Part shown: piece by piece, positions 1-8,690 of the stretch | Numbering within the stretch: position 1 is the first letter of the stretch | How the letters are laid out: each line of letters starts with the position of its first letter | Assembly: GCF_004375085.3 (NCBI RefSeq) | Contig: NZ_SNAQ03000003.1 | Span: 371,711 to 435,710 of the forward strand | Origin: Lewinella sp. W8 | Lineage (GTDB): Bacteria > Bacteroidota > Bacteroidia > Chitinophagales > Saprospiraceae | Direction of reading: 5' to 3' | DNA: 64,000 nt | The notes under the pieces: model-generated | What the model was told of the DNA's origin: nothing | Seen by the model: the letters and a program-made list of their open reading frames with translations, nothing else | Database searches by the model: none | Translations under genes and position numbers: made by a program

Positions 1-1
1 T

Positions 2-346
2 TTGACCGCCATCCGGACGCATACCGATTCCATCGTGATTACCATTGTGCCCGACACCTCGAAGGTTACTTCCGTCAATTCGCCGGAAATTTCTCGCAAT
101 GCTGACGTTAATCTGTTCCCTAACCCCGTCCACCGGGAACTTTTCATCGACAGCGCCATGGACCTGAAGGCGGTATGGCTGATGACTCCCCTGGGGCAAA
201 GACGGCCATTGCCAGTTGATTACACCACCGGCGACGGGACCCATCGGATCCTCCTGCCCCGGCTACGCCCTGGTCCTTACTGGATTGGGCTACGGGGAAA
301 TGACGCCGTAGTGGTCCGTAAAATCATTGTTGCCCCACCCGACTAA
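2..346 (+). CDS. C-terminal end of a T9SS-secreted protein (partial)
   Basis: The frame is open at the left edge, so only the last ~114 residues are seen. They contain the layout of a type A T9SS C-terminal sorting domain. An N-L-F-P-N-P-V motif is followed by short strands (L-F-I-D-S, V-W-L-M-T-P-L-G-Q), then G-P-Y-W-I-G-L and a closing V-V-V-R-K-I-I-V strand. In Bacteroidota this domain sends a periplasmic cargo through the type IX system and is removed at the cell surface. The catalytic or binding part lies outside the window, so the cargo's function is unknown. The TTG at position 2 is only the first codon visible, not a supported start. Confidence 0.8.
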   Translation: MTAIRTHTDSIVITIVPDTSKVTSVNSPEISRNADVNLFPNPVHRELFIDSAMDLKAVWLMTPLGQRRPLPVDYTTGDGTHRILLPRLRPGPYWIGLRGNDAVVVRKIIVAPPD

Positions 347-480
347 ACGGAATACCTCCACCGGCCTGCTTTTTCCTTTTCGTGCCCACCTGCAATGGGT
401 CGCGCCGGAAGCCTGCTGCCAGGAGTGGAGCTTTCCCTAATCCCAAAAACTATCCCAATCACTAATTAAATTCATTTACC

Positions 481-1839
481 ATGCTTAATCGCCTGTTTAT
501 TTTTCTTGCGGCCCTGACCATTACCCTGAGTTCGGGCTGCGAATTCCTCCGCGAAGATGATTTTGAGATCGTCGGTCCTCCCATTCCCGAACTGGCCTCC
601 TCCTTCATTGAGGAAAACTTTCCCAACTTCCGGATCAACAGCTCCGAAACCGAAGACCTCTGTGACAACTCCATCGTGCTGGAAGTTGAGCTCGAAGACG
701 GCCCGGGACCAGACGTCGACCTGTATTTTACCCCGGATGGGCAATTCCTTTTTTCCTCACGGGACATCAGCCTTCAGGACATTCCGGAGGACATCCTGGC
801 GAGTATCGAGGCAGCCTACCCCGGATACACCATCAGTTCTGATGACGCAGAACTCTACACTTTCCCCGATGGCACCCTTCAGTACAAGGTTGAACTGATC
901 AACGCTCAGGGAGACGAGGATGACCTGATCGTGGCCGAGGACGGAACCGTTGTCTGCTTTGAAGAAGATGAAGACGATGACCCTAACGACGACGATGACG
1001 ATGATTCTCATGATGACGACGAGAACGAGAATGCGGTAGAAATCCCCGAAACCATCAGAATGTGGATCGCCACGGAATATCCCGGCTACCGGATTGAAAG
1101 CGCTGAACTGGAAGATCTGTGTGACGATCAGAACTACTACGAAGTGGAACTGGAAGATGGTCCCGGTCGGGACGTTGACCTGTATTTTGACCAGGACTGG
1201 GTATTTCAGTTTTCCGCCACGGAAATCCCGGAAGCCAACCTGCCGGAAGCCGTCCTGTCGGCCATCGCCGCAGAGTTCCCAGGTTATCGCCTTTCCCCCG
1301 ATGAGGAAATCGAACGACTGGATTACCCCGACGGTACGGTTCAGTACCTCGTGGAGATTCAGCGGGGAGACGAAGACGACATAGACGTGGTTTTCGGTGA
1401 AGACGGAACCCTGGTTTGTACCGAAGATGATAACGATGATGATAATTCCACGCTACCGTCAGCCGTCCGGGAATGGATTGACGTGGAGTATCCTTCGTAC
1501 CGCATCAGCAGTGTCGAACGGGAAGACATCTGCGACGACCAGATTTTCTACGAGGTAGAACTGGAGGACGGCACCGGTCCGGATCTGGAATTATACTTTG
1601 ACCTGGACTGGGAGTTGGCCTTTACGGCCACCGAAATTGCGTCTTCCGGACTGCCTGCGGCCGTCGTTACCGCCATCAATGATCAGTTCCCCGGCTTCCG
1701 GGTGGATACGGATGACGAGGTGCAGGAGTTTGCGTACCCCGACGGGGCGATCGCCTACTACTTTGAAATTACCAACGGAGATGATGACGTGGAAGTCCTT
1801 TTCTCCGCAGCGGGTAACCTTGAATGCTACGATGACTAG
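481..1839 (+). CDS. Lipoprotein with three PepSY-like repeat units
   Basis: A 452-residue protein with a lipoprotein signal (hydrophobic stretch then L-S-S-G-C, Cys20). The rest is three homologous ~125-residue units, about 36-160, 188-320 and 325-452. Each has a first half with F/Y-P-x-[FY]-R-I, a conserved D-[LI]-C-D and V-E-L-E-D-G, and a second half with F/Y-P-G-[YF], P-D-G and a V-E-I/V-E-L strand. This fits the PepSY-like (BLIP-like) putative beta-lactamase-inhibitor-like family of Bacteroidota, whose true role is not established. Units 1 and 2 are joined by an Asp-rich linker (about 160-187) and units 2 and 3 by a shorter one. The acidic runs could bind cations; that is inference. Start ATG 481 gives the signal peptide directly. 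Confidence 0.75.
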   Translation: MLNRLFIFLAALTITLSSGCEFLREDDFEIVGPPIPELASSFIEENFPNFRINSSETEDLCDNSIVLEVELEDGPGPDVDLYFTPDGQFLFSSRDISLQDIPEDILASIEAAYPGYTISSDDAELYTFPDGTLQYKVELINAQGDEDDLIVAEDGTVVCFEEDEDDDPNDDDDDDSHDDDENENAVEIPETIRMWIATEYPGYRIESAELEDLCDDQNYYEVELEDGPGRDVDLYFDQDWVFQFSATEIPEANLPEAVLSAIAAEFPGYRLSPDEEIERLDYPDGTVQYLVEIQRGDEDDIDVVFGEDGTLVCTEDDNDDDNSTLPSAVREWIDVEYPSYRISSVEREDICDDQIFYEVELEDGTGPDLELYFDLDWELAFTATEIASSGLPAAVVTAINDQFPGFRVDTDDEVQEFAYPDGAIAYYFEITNGDDDVEVLFSAAGNLECYDD

Positions 1840-1870
1840 AAGGACATAAATTAGAGGGCCTGAACGGAAA

Positions 1871-1895
1871 GGGACACCGCGAAACGCGGTGTCCC
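1871..1895. terminator. Hairpin between convergent genes
   Basis: A perfect 11-bp stem (gggacaccgcg / cgcggtgtccc) with an AAA loop lies between the ends of the PepSY-like gene and the TROVE gene. A-rich sequence on the left and two T on the right suggest a weak bidirectional terminator. Termination is inferred from structure and place. Confidence 0.65.
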
Positions 1896-1911
1896 TTCAT
1901 TCGTTATGGCG

Positions 1912-3480
1912 CTACCACTCCAGGGAACGAATTTCCGTAATGAGTGCCTTCGGATCACGTTCACAACGTTCCATGATGTCGAAGATCTTCTCACTCCATC
2001 CGGCGAGCTTGTACTCCCCTACCCGAAAAACGGTGGTTCCGTATCCACGCAGGTCCACACTGAAGACCTTCACCTCGGGGTTGATCTTCCGGTAAGCTTC
2101 GTAAAGCTTGTTGAAATCACCACCCCGGCGACCGTCTCCGGTGTACCAACGGCAGCCCTTTCCGATCTGGAGATCGGAGAAGATGACGATTCGATCGACC
2201 ATCTCCCGCTGCTCAATCAGGCGCTCAAAAGCATCAAAGATTCCCGTTTCCGTGGCTCCGCCGCACGACTGCGCCTGACGATTCAGGGTCCTAAAGTTTT
2301 CGAAGACGCCCCTGGTCCGATCCATCTCGCCGTTGATCAACCGGTCCCCGAAGAGCCCTACGTAGGTGTTGTAGGCACGGGTCCAGTAAAGCACGGCAAA
2401 GAGATTGGCAATGTCGGCGGTGGTCCGGCGGCTCAGGGCAGATACGGCGGATCCTCCACCCGCGTCTCCCCGCATGGATCCGGAATTATCCGTCAGGATG
2501 AGGGTCTTTCCGCCCAGCAGGGGGAGGTTCTTCACGGACACGTTAACGGCTTTCTCCAGGGCTTCCAGAAGCTGGTCCAGTCGCCGGGAGTCATCCCGTT
2601 CGAAGAGGATACCCTTCTTCCGGGGTCCCTTCAGCTTGGTCAGTTCCCCGTAGGCGGAGAGAAAGCGGAAGGGGAACTGCCGGCTCCGGCGAACGGCCCG
2701 CTCATCGGCAACCTGATCGATCACCTTTCGGAAATCCTGCTTACTCAGCTTGGCCTCGTACAGGTTCCGCAGGTTGCGGAGCAGGGCCATGTACCCCAGT
2801 TTGCCCTCCCGAATCAGATCGGCCCAGGCTTCCTGCTTGGCTTCGGGTGCCCGTTCGGTCCGTTGTCCGGCCGCAGAAATCCGGCTTTCCCAGGTAGACT
2901 GGTTGCGTAGGGTCCCGGCCACCAGTTCGCTCAGTGCCTTGGCGTTTTTCTGGGTGGGCACGGGCCGCACCAGGTTAACCAGGTCAACCAGCTTGACGGA
3001 CTTCCCTTCACCCCGGTACTTGGCGAGTTGGTATCCGTCGAAACGATCGAAGGCCCGGGAAAATCCCTTTTTCATGGCGTTGGTGGGGGCACGGCGGTCG
3101 CCATACCGCTGGCGGTAAGCCGCCAGAATCTCCAGCATATCGTCCACTCGAACGACTACCTGATCGTAGAATGAAGCTCCCCAGGAGGTTTCGGAAGCCC
3201 GTTCGGCCAGCAGGGCGGCCATCAGGTGGGATACGGAACGCATGCCGAAAGCCCGACGGGCGTACACGGCAGCCTTGGCGGCAAATTGGGCGTCCACCCG
3301 CGCCAGGGCAGCTTCCAAATCCGCCATCCCCTGATCGGCGGAGCGGTAGTAGCTGTCCTGAACGAAAGACGTCAGCAGCACGGAAACCAGACGGTATTCG
3401 TCGGGGTAATGGTAGGCGGGGGCTCCCATGTGGTTTACCGTGGCCCGGTTACGGGACTTGCGTTGGTTAAATAGAGACAT
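1912..3480 (-). CDS. TROVE-domain (Ro60-like) RNA-binding protein
   Basis: A 522-residue protein. The N-terminal two thirds is the alpha-helical TROVE ring domain and the last third is a von Willebrand A-like domain. A complete MIDAS signature D-N-S-G-S sits at residues 331-335, with later I-F-S-D-L. Bacterial Ro60 homologues bind Y-RNA-like small RNAs and help exoribonucleases in RNA quality control and stress survival. Length agrees with the family. I chose ATG 3480 (M-S-L-F-N-Q), because codons upstream of it give a non-conserved extension to a start near 3597. No rtcB or PNPase gene is adjacent. The 318-bp gap upstream would be the natural place for a partner Y RNA, but I cannot demonstrate one. 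Confidence 0.85.
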   Translation of the reverse strand: MSLFNQRKSRNRATVNHMGAPAYHYPDEYRLVSVLLTSFVQDSYYRSADQGMADLEAALARVDAQFAAKAAVYARRAFGMRSVSHLMAALLAERASETSWGASFYDQVVVRVDDMLEILAAYRQRYGDRRAPTNAMKKGFSRAFDRFDGYQLAKYRGEGKSVKLVDLVNLVRPVPTQKNAKALSELVAGTLRNQSTWESRISAAGQRTERAPEAKQEAWADLIREGKLGYMALLRNLRNLYEAKLSKQDFRKVIDQVADERAVRRSRQFPFRFLSAYGELTKLKGPRKKGILFERDDSRRLDQLLEALEKAVNVSVKNLPLLGGKTLILTDNSGSMRGDAGGGSAVSALSRRTTADIANLFAVLYWTRAYNTYVGLFGDRLINGEMDRTRGVFENFRTLNRQAQSCGGATETGIFDAFERLIEQREMVDRIVIFSDLQIGKGCRWYTGDGRRGGDFNKLYEAYRKINPEVKVFSVDLRGYGTTVFRVGEYKLAGWSEKIFDIMERCERDPKALITEIRSLEW

Positions 3481-3798
3481 GGGCTTGGATTTTAGGTGTA
3501 GAAAAGGTGTGGAGAAAACCGGGAAGAAGGGGAATCCTAACGAGTAATGGTCGAAGTAACTTCCTCCCTGACTGCCACGGAGGGGTAAATACTCCAAGCC
3601 CGACCATAAGTTGCGGACGGAATTATTTTCTATCCGAAATGACCAAAAATTCCGGTGCTATCGCATGGCTTGCATTGCGGATCCTTTTTTGCCGATGGCC
3701 CCGAGTTCGGGTTGCTCATCGGGATCGTCGATTCTTTATAGAATGCGACGGCGCGCAGGTGCCAAACCAATTGGATCAAGCCGAGACCCTGGATCAGC
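3481..3798. other. 318-bp gene-free gap upstream of the TROVE gene
   Basis: No convincing ORF on either strand. It contains one copy of the dispersed GC-rich repeat preceded by a hairpin (3726-3763). Otherwise I see no clear promoter or RNA gene. Confidence 0.6.
3726..3763 (+). repeat. Dispersed repeat copy 1 with abutting hairpin
   Basis: Core tgcgacggcgcgcaggtgcc at 3744-3763 matches the window-wide consensus GGGCGNNNGCGCAGGTGCC apart from its first bases. It is directly preceded by a stem-loop: left arm CGTCGATTCT 3726-3735, loop TTAT, right arm AGAATGCGACG 3740-3750 with one bulged base. The same hairpin recurs at 15513-15536. Confidence 0.7.
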
Positions 3799-4221
3799 CT
3801 ATATATTTTCCAGCGGACCGGTCTTTTCAAGTTTTCGCAGCGCTTCAAGAGCATTCCGGCCGTCTTCTTCCGGCACAAAAATATGATCGTGGTGGTGCCC
3901 TGCCACTACGTTGCAGCTAATCCTCTCGCCGGCAAGAACCCGGGAAAAGGCCGCCGTCAGTCCGACGGAATCCAACGCGGAATGAACCTCCAGGGTAATC
4001 CAGGAGAATACGGGGGTCGCCGACAAGTTGTTCTTCAACGCAAAGGATAATGGTAAGATCAGGCTCACCCCTTCCGCTTCCCGAATCATCGCAACGGCCT
4101 CCTTTAGGGGGAGTTCCGCACGGTTGTCAAAAGTGGCGAAAACCCAACGGCCCTCCTGCAGGCGGGGCTTCAATCCGGCCAGTAAGTCCGACAGTTCAGC
4201 TGACGAAGTTTGAGATTTCAT
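3799..4221 (-). CDS. ACT domain-containing protein
   Basis: About 140 residues, resembling the small stand-alone double-ACT proteins of the COG3602 type. An N-terminal half has G-R-W-V-F-A-T-F and then A-E-G-V-S-L-I-L-P. The second half has W-I-T-L-E-V-H-S-A-L-D-S-V-G-L-T-A-A-F-S and a histidine cluster (G-H-H-H-D-H-I-F-V-P) before an A-L-E-A-L helix. ACT domains usually bind amino acids; the ligand of this family is not known. ATG 4221 is preferred over a GTG 21 bases upstream. It lies on the same strand as the TROVE gene, but a 318-bp gap argues against tight coupling. Confidence 0.7.
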   Translation of the reverse strand: MKSQTSSAELSDLLAGLKPRLQEGRWVFATFDNRAELPLKEAVAMIREAEGVSLILPLSFALKNNLSATPVFSWITLEVHSALDSVGLTAAFSRVLAGERISCNVVAGHHHDHIFVPEEDGRNALEALRKLEKTGPLENI

Positions 4222-4579
4222 GTCTGGTTCTTCTGGACTCACCTCAGGAATATTAGGATGGATTCCTCCCCAACGAATATCGGGATTAAGGTGGTGAACT
4301 GAGTACAGACAATAGTGCCGGAGGATTTATAAGAAGTCTTTTTAGGTATAAACCCTACGGATTCAGGTAGTTTTACTTATTGCTCTGCGTTTAATCGGGC
4401 CATTACCTTTAGTACTGATCTAGAGGCTACTCTGCGGACATTTCCCATTATTCTCCCAGGCACCCGATTATTGAAGTAATTGAGTGACCGGGTAACAACG
4501 TCATTTTGCCGAATGATTTCCTTGCAGGCAAGTCCCTGGATTATCTAAACCCATTCTTCACTTACCACCCAGATCATTC
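4222..4579. other. Divergent intergenic region
   Basis: 358 bp of comparatively AT-rich sequence between divergent genes. It must hold the promoters of both neighbours. I see no repeat copy, RNA gene or clear TAnnTTTG element. Confidence 0.5.
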
Positions 4580-6331
4580 ATGGCCACCAGAAAAGCAGCA
4601 GCACCAACTGAAGAAACCACCCCCGCTCCCAAAGATAAATTTAAGGAAGTCTTTCCCGATCCACCGAAAGCCGCGGTTTGTACGCCGCCCGGTAAAATCG
4701 CCGAGGCCCTCAAGGGTAAATTACAGGGCCTGGCCGATGCTCAGGCCGCCATGGAATCTGGTAAGCCCGAAGAAATCACGGAAGAAAAGAAAAAGATTGT
4801 CGATCAGATTGCGGAGCAGAAGAACCACCTTAAGGTGGTCGACCGTTTGGTAACTTTTTATTCGGGGTTAGCCGATAGAAAGAACACCTCCCCCTACCTG
4901 GATACCAAATTGACGTTACCCACTTTCTCCGTTTTCAATAAGGCCCTGGAGGATACCGGAACTTACGTGGCTAGCTATAAGGAAAAGGCCACCGCGCTCA
5001 GTCCGCTGTTGATCACCTCGCTCAAATCTACGGCTACCCTGATTGACGGGATAGAAGAGCTTAAGAATACGCTGCTCGTGGTCCGGGAGGGAGCCGGAAT
5101 CCCCTCCAACAACAGTGAAGGAGAGGTAGCAAATGATGAACTCACTGATTTGATCGAGGCCTCCCTTTACGTCAGGAAGAAGGGTTCAAATCTAAACATG
5201 CTTGCCCAGGTAGACCTGTTGGAAGAGCAATTGGAGACGCTAAACGATTCCATGAAAGCGACGGCCCAACAATTGCACGGTGGATTTGATGCGGAAAATA
5301 TTGCTGAAGATTTTGCGGAAATTCTCCAACTGTCAAAGGATTTTCAGGCCCATATCGAAGAAAAACGGACGGGAAATGCGACTGGTCAGCAAACGATTCT
5401 CGATAAACTGAAGGAACTTCGGGCGTCGTTGTTTGCTCAACAGCCCCTGTTGGCCGCTGCCACCCAGAAAAATAACCTTAAGCAGGCTTACTTAGCCAAC
5501 CAAGCAGGTGCTAGTATTCTGCGCATCTCCGTGGAGGCCAAGAAGGCCGGAGGAGACCAGGACGCCGTGCCCGTTGAACTGACGAAGGATAAAACGAACT
5601 TAAATAAAGCAAAAGACGAATGGGATAATGCCGTAAAGGCAGTTGAGAAAGTCGAAGCAGAAATTAAATTGCTGACCGCCAAAAAGGGAACCTATACTGG
5701 ATACAGGGAAAGTTTAGAGCAAACAAAGAACCTGTACGGTAAACTGTACGGTGCCGTAAAGTCTTTTGCGGAAGAGTTGACCAAAATAAAGGGGACGATT
5801 TGCGAGGGAGATAACTGCCAATCCAATCAATTCCTGGGGCAGGTGAATACGAGCATAAAGCTCATCAACTACCTAAAACAAATGGAGGTCAGCCTTAATG
5901 AACTGATCAGAAAGGCGGAAGGGGAGTTTGACGAAAGTTACGTTGCTACCCTCTTACCGGTAAGAGAAAAACTGGAAGCCCTGGCCGAACCTGCGGCAGC
6001 CGTTTTGGAACAATTTGTGGGTGCCCTTAATGCGCTTAGTGAAACCACCTTAACCCTGGGACAACTGACCGATTTAGCCATTAAGCTACCCGGATACGCT
6101 GAGGGCGCAAATCCCAACGCGGAAGCCGATAAAATTCTCGGGGAAGAAGATACTTCCGATCAGAACACGCTGCGCGGCCGTTTGGCGGTGATTGAGAAAG
6201 ACATTGAGTCCCTCAATAAGGAAGAAAGTGGAAAGCTCGACAAAGCCAAAAAGAAAGTCGAGGAAAAAGAAGGCGAATACGAAAATCAAAAGGCCAAATT
6301 CGACTTCAACATGATGCTGCTGGCCAGTTAG
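4580..6331 (+). CDS. Unrecognised 583-residue helical/coiled-coil protein
   Basis: I do not recognise the family. There is no signal peptide or membrane segment. The chain opens with an Ala/Thr/Pro/Lys-rich tail, then is nearly all charged helix (Lys/Glu/Ala/Leu-rich) with several predicted coiled coils, for example about residues 325-385 and the last 50 residues. One short Cys pair occurs (C-E-G-D-N-C, near residue 413). Codons are visibly more A/T-rich than those of neighbouring genes, suggesting relaxed selection or transfer. Its stop codon overlaps that of the convergent lipoprotein gene by four bases (6328-6331). A structural or surface-associated role is possible but unsupported. Confidence 0.6.
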   Translation: MATRKAAAPTEETTPAPKDKFKEVFPDPPKAAVCTPPGKIAEALKGKLQGLADAQAAMESGKPEEITEEKKKIVDQIAEQKNHLKVVDRLVTFYSGLADRKNTSPYLDTKLTLPTFSVFNKALEDTGTYVASYKEKATALSPLLITSLKSTATLIDGIEELKNTLLVVREGAGIPSNNSEGEVANDELTDLIEASLYVRKKGSNLNMLAQVDLLEEQLETLNDSMKATAQQLHGGFDAENIAEDFAEILQLSKDFQAHIEEKRTGNATGQQTILDKLKELRASLFAQQPLLAAATQKNNLKQAYLANQAGASILRISVEAKKAGGDQDAVPVELTKDKTNLNKAKDEWDNAVKAVEKVEAEIKLLTAKKGTYTGYRESLEQTKNLYGKLYGAVKSFAEELTKIKGTICEGDNCQSNQFLGQVNTSIKLINYLKQMEVSLNELIRKAEGEFDESYVATLLPVREKLEALAEPAAAVLEQFVGALNALSETTLTLGQLTDLAIKLPGYAEGANPNAEADKILGEEDTSDQNTLRGRLAVIEKDIESLNKEESGKLDKAKKKVEEKEGEYENQKAKFDFNMMLLAS

Positions 6332-7083
6332 GGTTTAAAAACTTTCTGCAGGAAGGGAAAGGAGAAGTCTTTGCCCGCAGCACTAACCTGAAAGGTAAAG
6401 CTGGAAGCCTCGTCGTTTCGGGGGAAGACAACTTTTCCTACGGCGACTTCTCCGGGGCGGACCGTCGTGGTACGTAGGCTGTAGTCGAGCCAGAAGTAGC
6501 GGTTGTCCGGCCCGGGGATTTCCTGGCCGTCGGGAACGTAGTTCCGCTGGTTGTTCTGAATTTCGGCGCTGACGACGGAAAAGGTGATGGCGTCCGCGAC
6601 GTTATAGGCCAGGGAAGAGACTACGGCATCAGTGGCCACGTCGTTGGTGATCGGAGCGTCTACCTCACTGGTAATGGCGGCCACCGTACCGGCCACCAGG
6701 AGGCCCGTCCCCACCCACGCCCAGGCGCGGTTGGATTTCATTTTCCGGACCGTTTCCACGTCCATGCTTAGCAGCTGCACTTCGGGGTTGATGGCCCGGG
6801 CCACGGGCCCGGCATCTCCCACCAACAAACAACTGGAGGGATCAAAATCAAAGGGTGAATCCCCTACGTTCTCCACCTCGAGATCAAAAACGAGATAGTC
6901 CTGGGTGGCGTCGTAATAGCTCACCTCGACGGAGACCTGCTGGTTAGCCTCCCGGAGAATGGCCGCTCCGTAGCGCATCCGGTCGGGCTCCTGCTCGGGT
7001 TCCAGGCGCACTACGCGCAAGGGGGTACAGGAAGTGAATAAAATCAATAGGGAAAAAAGGAACAGGTAAGGGCTTGTTTTCAT
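6328..7083 (-). CDS. Hypothetical lipoprotein
   Basis: 251 residues with a clear lipobox (F-T-S-C, Cys19). After it comes a mainly beta region with V-F-D-L-E-V-E-N-V-G-D-S-P-F, the look of an Ig/DUF-type adhesin-like fold. A small hydrophobic glycine/alanine-rich stretch around 119-138 (W-V-G-T-G-L-L-V-A-G-T-V-A-A) could insert in a membrane. The C-terminus again has strands (V-A-V-G-K-V-V-F-P, F-T-F-Q-V-S-A-A-G-K). I cannot assign a function. It follows the Spo0M-like gene on the same strand at a gap of about 110 bp and overlaps the end of the convergent coiled-coil gene. Confidence 0.65.
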   Translation of the reverse strand: MKTSPYLFLFSLLILFTSCTPLRVVRLEPEQEPDRMRYGAAILREANQQVSVEVSYYDATQDYLVFDLEVENVGDSPFDFDPSSCLLVGDAGPVARAINPEVQLLSMDVETVRKMKSNRAWAWVGTGLLVAGTVAAITSEVDAPITNDVATDAVVSSLAYNVADAITFSVVSAEIQNNQRNYVPDGQEIPGPDNRYFWLDYSLRTTTVRPGEVAVGKVVFPRNDEASSFTFQVSAAGKDFSFPFLQKVFKP

Positions 7084-7194
7084 GCTGGGGGCTTTAGTAA
7101 TTCAGTTTCTAAAATCCCCCTTCCCGGGCATTTTTACAATGCTTCCCGCGGCTTTAACAGAAGTTTGACCATCCTGAAGGGGCGCGTTAACGGT

Positions 7195-7656
7195 CTATTC
7201 CAGGACCTTCTTGTCAAAGGGGTTCAGGCCTACTCCCTTCACCTGGGCTTCGGCCTCCACCCGGTATTCCGACCGGGCGTTGCGCAGCTTCCGGGCGGCC
7301 CAGGCGAGGCCGCCAAAGAGAAAATTCTTGTTCCCGAATTCGTCTACGGGAGACTGGACGGGGCTGAACTCGATCAGAAACGGCACTTCTACGGGGACAC
7401 CCTCGGCAGGAACGGTAATTTCCTCGGAGATGATCTGTCGGCCCAATTCATATTCGTCCACTAGCTGTTCCTCTTCCCGGCCTCGACTGTACTTTTCAAC
7501 GATGACGAGTTTGATGGCCGTTACGGTTTGTTCACTTTTGCTTACGAGGCGTACTTTGCCCGGCAAAGTACCCTGGGTCGGTTTAAATCCGGTAGGTAGG
7601 ATGAGTTCCAGTTTGACTCCCTCAATACCTAACCACTGTTTGACTTTTCCTATCAT
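7195..7656 (-). CDS. Spo0M-like arrestin-fold protein
   Basis: 153 residues resembling the N-terminal arrestin-like domain of sporulation-control protein Spo0M. It starts M-I-G-K-V-K-Q-W-L-G-I-E-G-V-K-L-E-L, has the G-x-L-x-G-x-V-x-L strand pair, and a charged V-x-E-K-Y-S-R-G-R segment before further strands and V-P-F-L-I-E-F. Spo0M proteins occur widely in non-sporulating bacteria and are thought to act as cytosolic scaffolds; the partner here is unknown. The protein is shorter than the ~250-residue Bacillus form, so the second domain is reduced. It is divergent from the DUF58 gene, with a ~100-bp shared promoter region. Confidence 0.7.
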   Translation of the reverse strand: MIGKVKQWLGIEGVKLELILPTGFKPTQGTLPGKVRLVSKSEQTVTAIKLVIVEKYSRGREEEQLVDEYELGRQIISEEITVPAEGVPVEVPFLIEFSPVQSPVDEFGNKNFLFGGLAWAARKLRNARSEYRVEAEAQVKGVGLNPFDKKVLE

Positions 7657-7755
7657 AGGTGGGAAGTTAGTACGATGCGTACTTTAGCGATCGTTATACT
7701 CGACGAACAACCAGCAACAACCGATGGTTGGTTAGGCTGACCCCAAATAGCATGT

Positions 7756-8682
7756 ATGCAACTCATTGACAACGAACAAGTCCGTAACCTTGGCAACTTT
7801 GAACTCCTCGCCCGCCAGGTCGTCGAGGGCTTCATCATCGGTTTGCACAAAAGTCCATTTCACGGCTTTTCCGTTGAATTTGCCGAGCATCGAATCTACA
7901 ACCAGGGGGAACCCACCAGGAACATTGACTGGAAGGTCTTTGCCCGCACCAATAAGATGTACACCAAACGGTACGAGGAAGAAACCAACCTGCGGTGTCA
8001 GATTGTGGTGGATACCAGTTCCTCCATGTTCTTCCCCGAAGTGACCAAAACCTCCGAGGAGTACGTCAATAAGGCCCGTTTCTCCGCCCTGGCGGCTGCC
8101 AGTCTGATGAACCTTCTGCAGAAACAACGGGACGCTTTCGGCCTGAGCTTTTTTGACGAAAATGTAGGCTTACACACCCGACCAAAATCCAGCACCACCC
8201 ACTACCGGCTGATGCTGACCTACCTGCAACAACTGGTGGAAAACCCCACCCGGGACCGGAAGACCGGTGCCGCCGACGCCCTGCATCAGATCGCCGAAAG
8301 TATCCATCGTCGGTCACTGGTCGTCATCTTCAGTGATATGTTTGATGATACCCAGAAAGAAGAAGAACTCTTCAGTGCGCTCCAGCACCTGAAGCACGCC
8401 AAGCACGAGGTGATCCTTTTCCATACCGTGGACAAGGCCAAAGAAATCGACTTTGAATTCGAGAACCGTCCCTACGAATTCATTGACCTCGAGTCCGGAG
8501 ATCGGGTGAAACTGCAGCCCAAACAGGTAAAAGAATACTACGTCGAACAAGTGCAGGCCTACAAAGAGCGGCTGCGGTTAAAGTGCCTCCAGTATAAGAT
8601 CGATTACATCGAAGCCGACATCAAGGCCGGCTTCCGCCCGATCCTGCAGCAATACCTGGTGAAGCGCAGTAAGATGGGGTAA
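7756..8682 (+). CDS. DUF58 (vWA-like) domain protein
   Basis: 308 residues with the diagnostic DUF58 block: R-x-Y-x-x-G-E-P-T-R-N-I-D-W-K-V-F-A-R-T (about 46-65), then Y-T-K-R-Y-E-E-E. A vWA-type MIDAS motif D-T-S-S-S follows at 86-90 and a second acidic strand I-F-S-D-M later. DUF58 proteins normally work with a MoxR-type AAA+ ATPase in protein maturation or stress systems, often ahead of BatA/BatB-like genes. No moxR gene lies next to it here, so the partner must be encoded elsewhere. No signal peptide or membrane helix is visible, consistent with a cytosolic protein. Confidence 0.85.
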   Translation: MQLIDNEQVRNLGNFELLARQVVEGFIIGLHKSPFHGFSVEFAEHRIYNQGEPTRNIDWKVFARTNKMYTKRYEEETNLRCQIVVDTSSSMFFPEVTKTSEEYVNKARFSALAAASLMNLLQKQRDAFGLSFFDENVGLHTRPKSSTTHYRLMLTYLQQLVENPTRDRKTGAADALHQIAESIHRRSLVVIFSDMFDDTQKEEELFSALQHLKHAKHEVILFHTVDKAKEIDFEFENRPYEFIDLESGDRVKLQPKQVKEYYVEQVQAYKERLRLKCLQYKIDYIEADIKAGFRPILQQYLVKRSKMG

Positions 8683-8690
8683 GGCTATTT

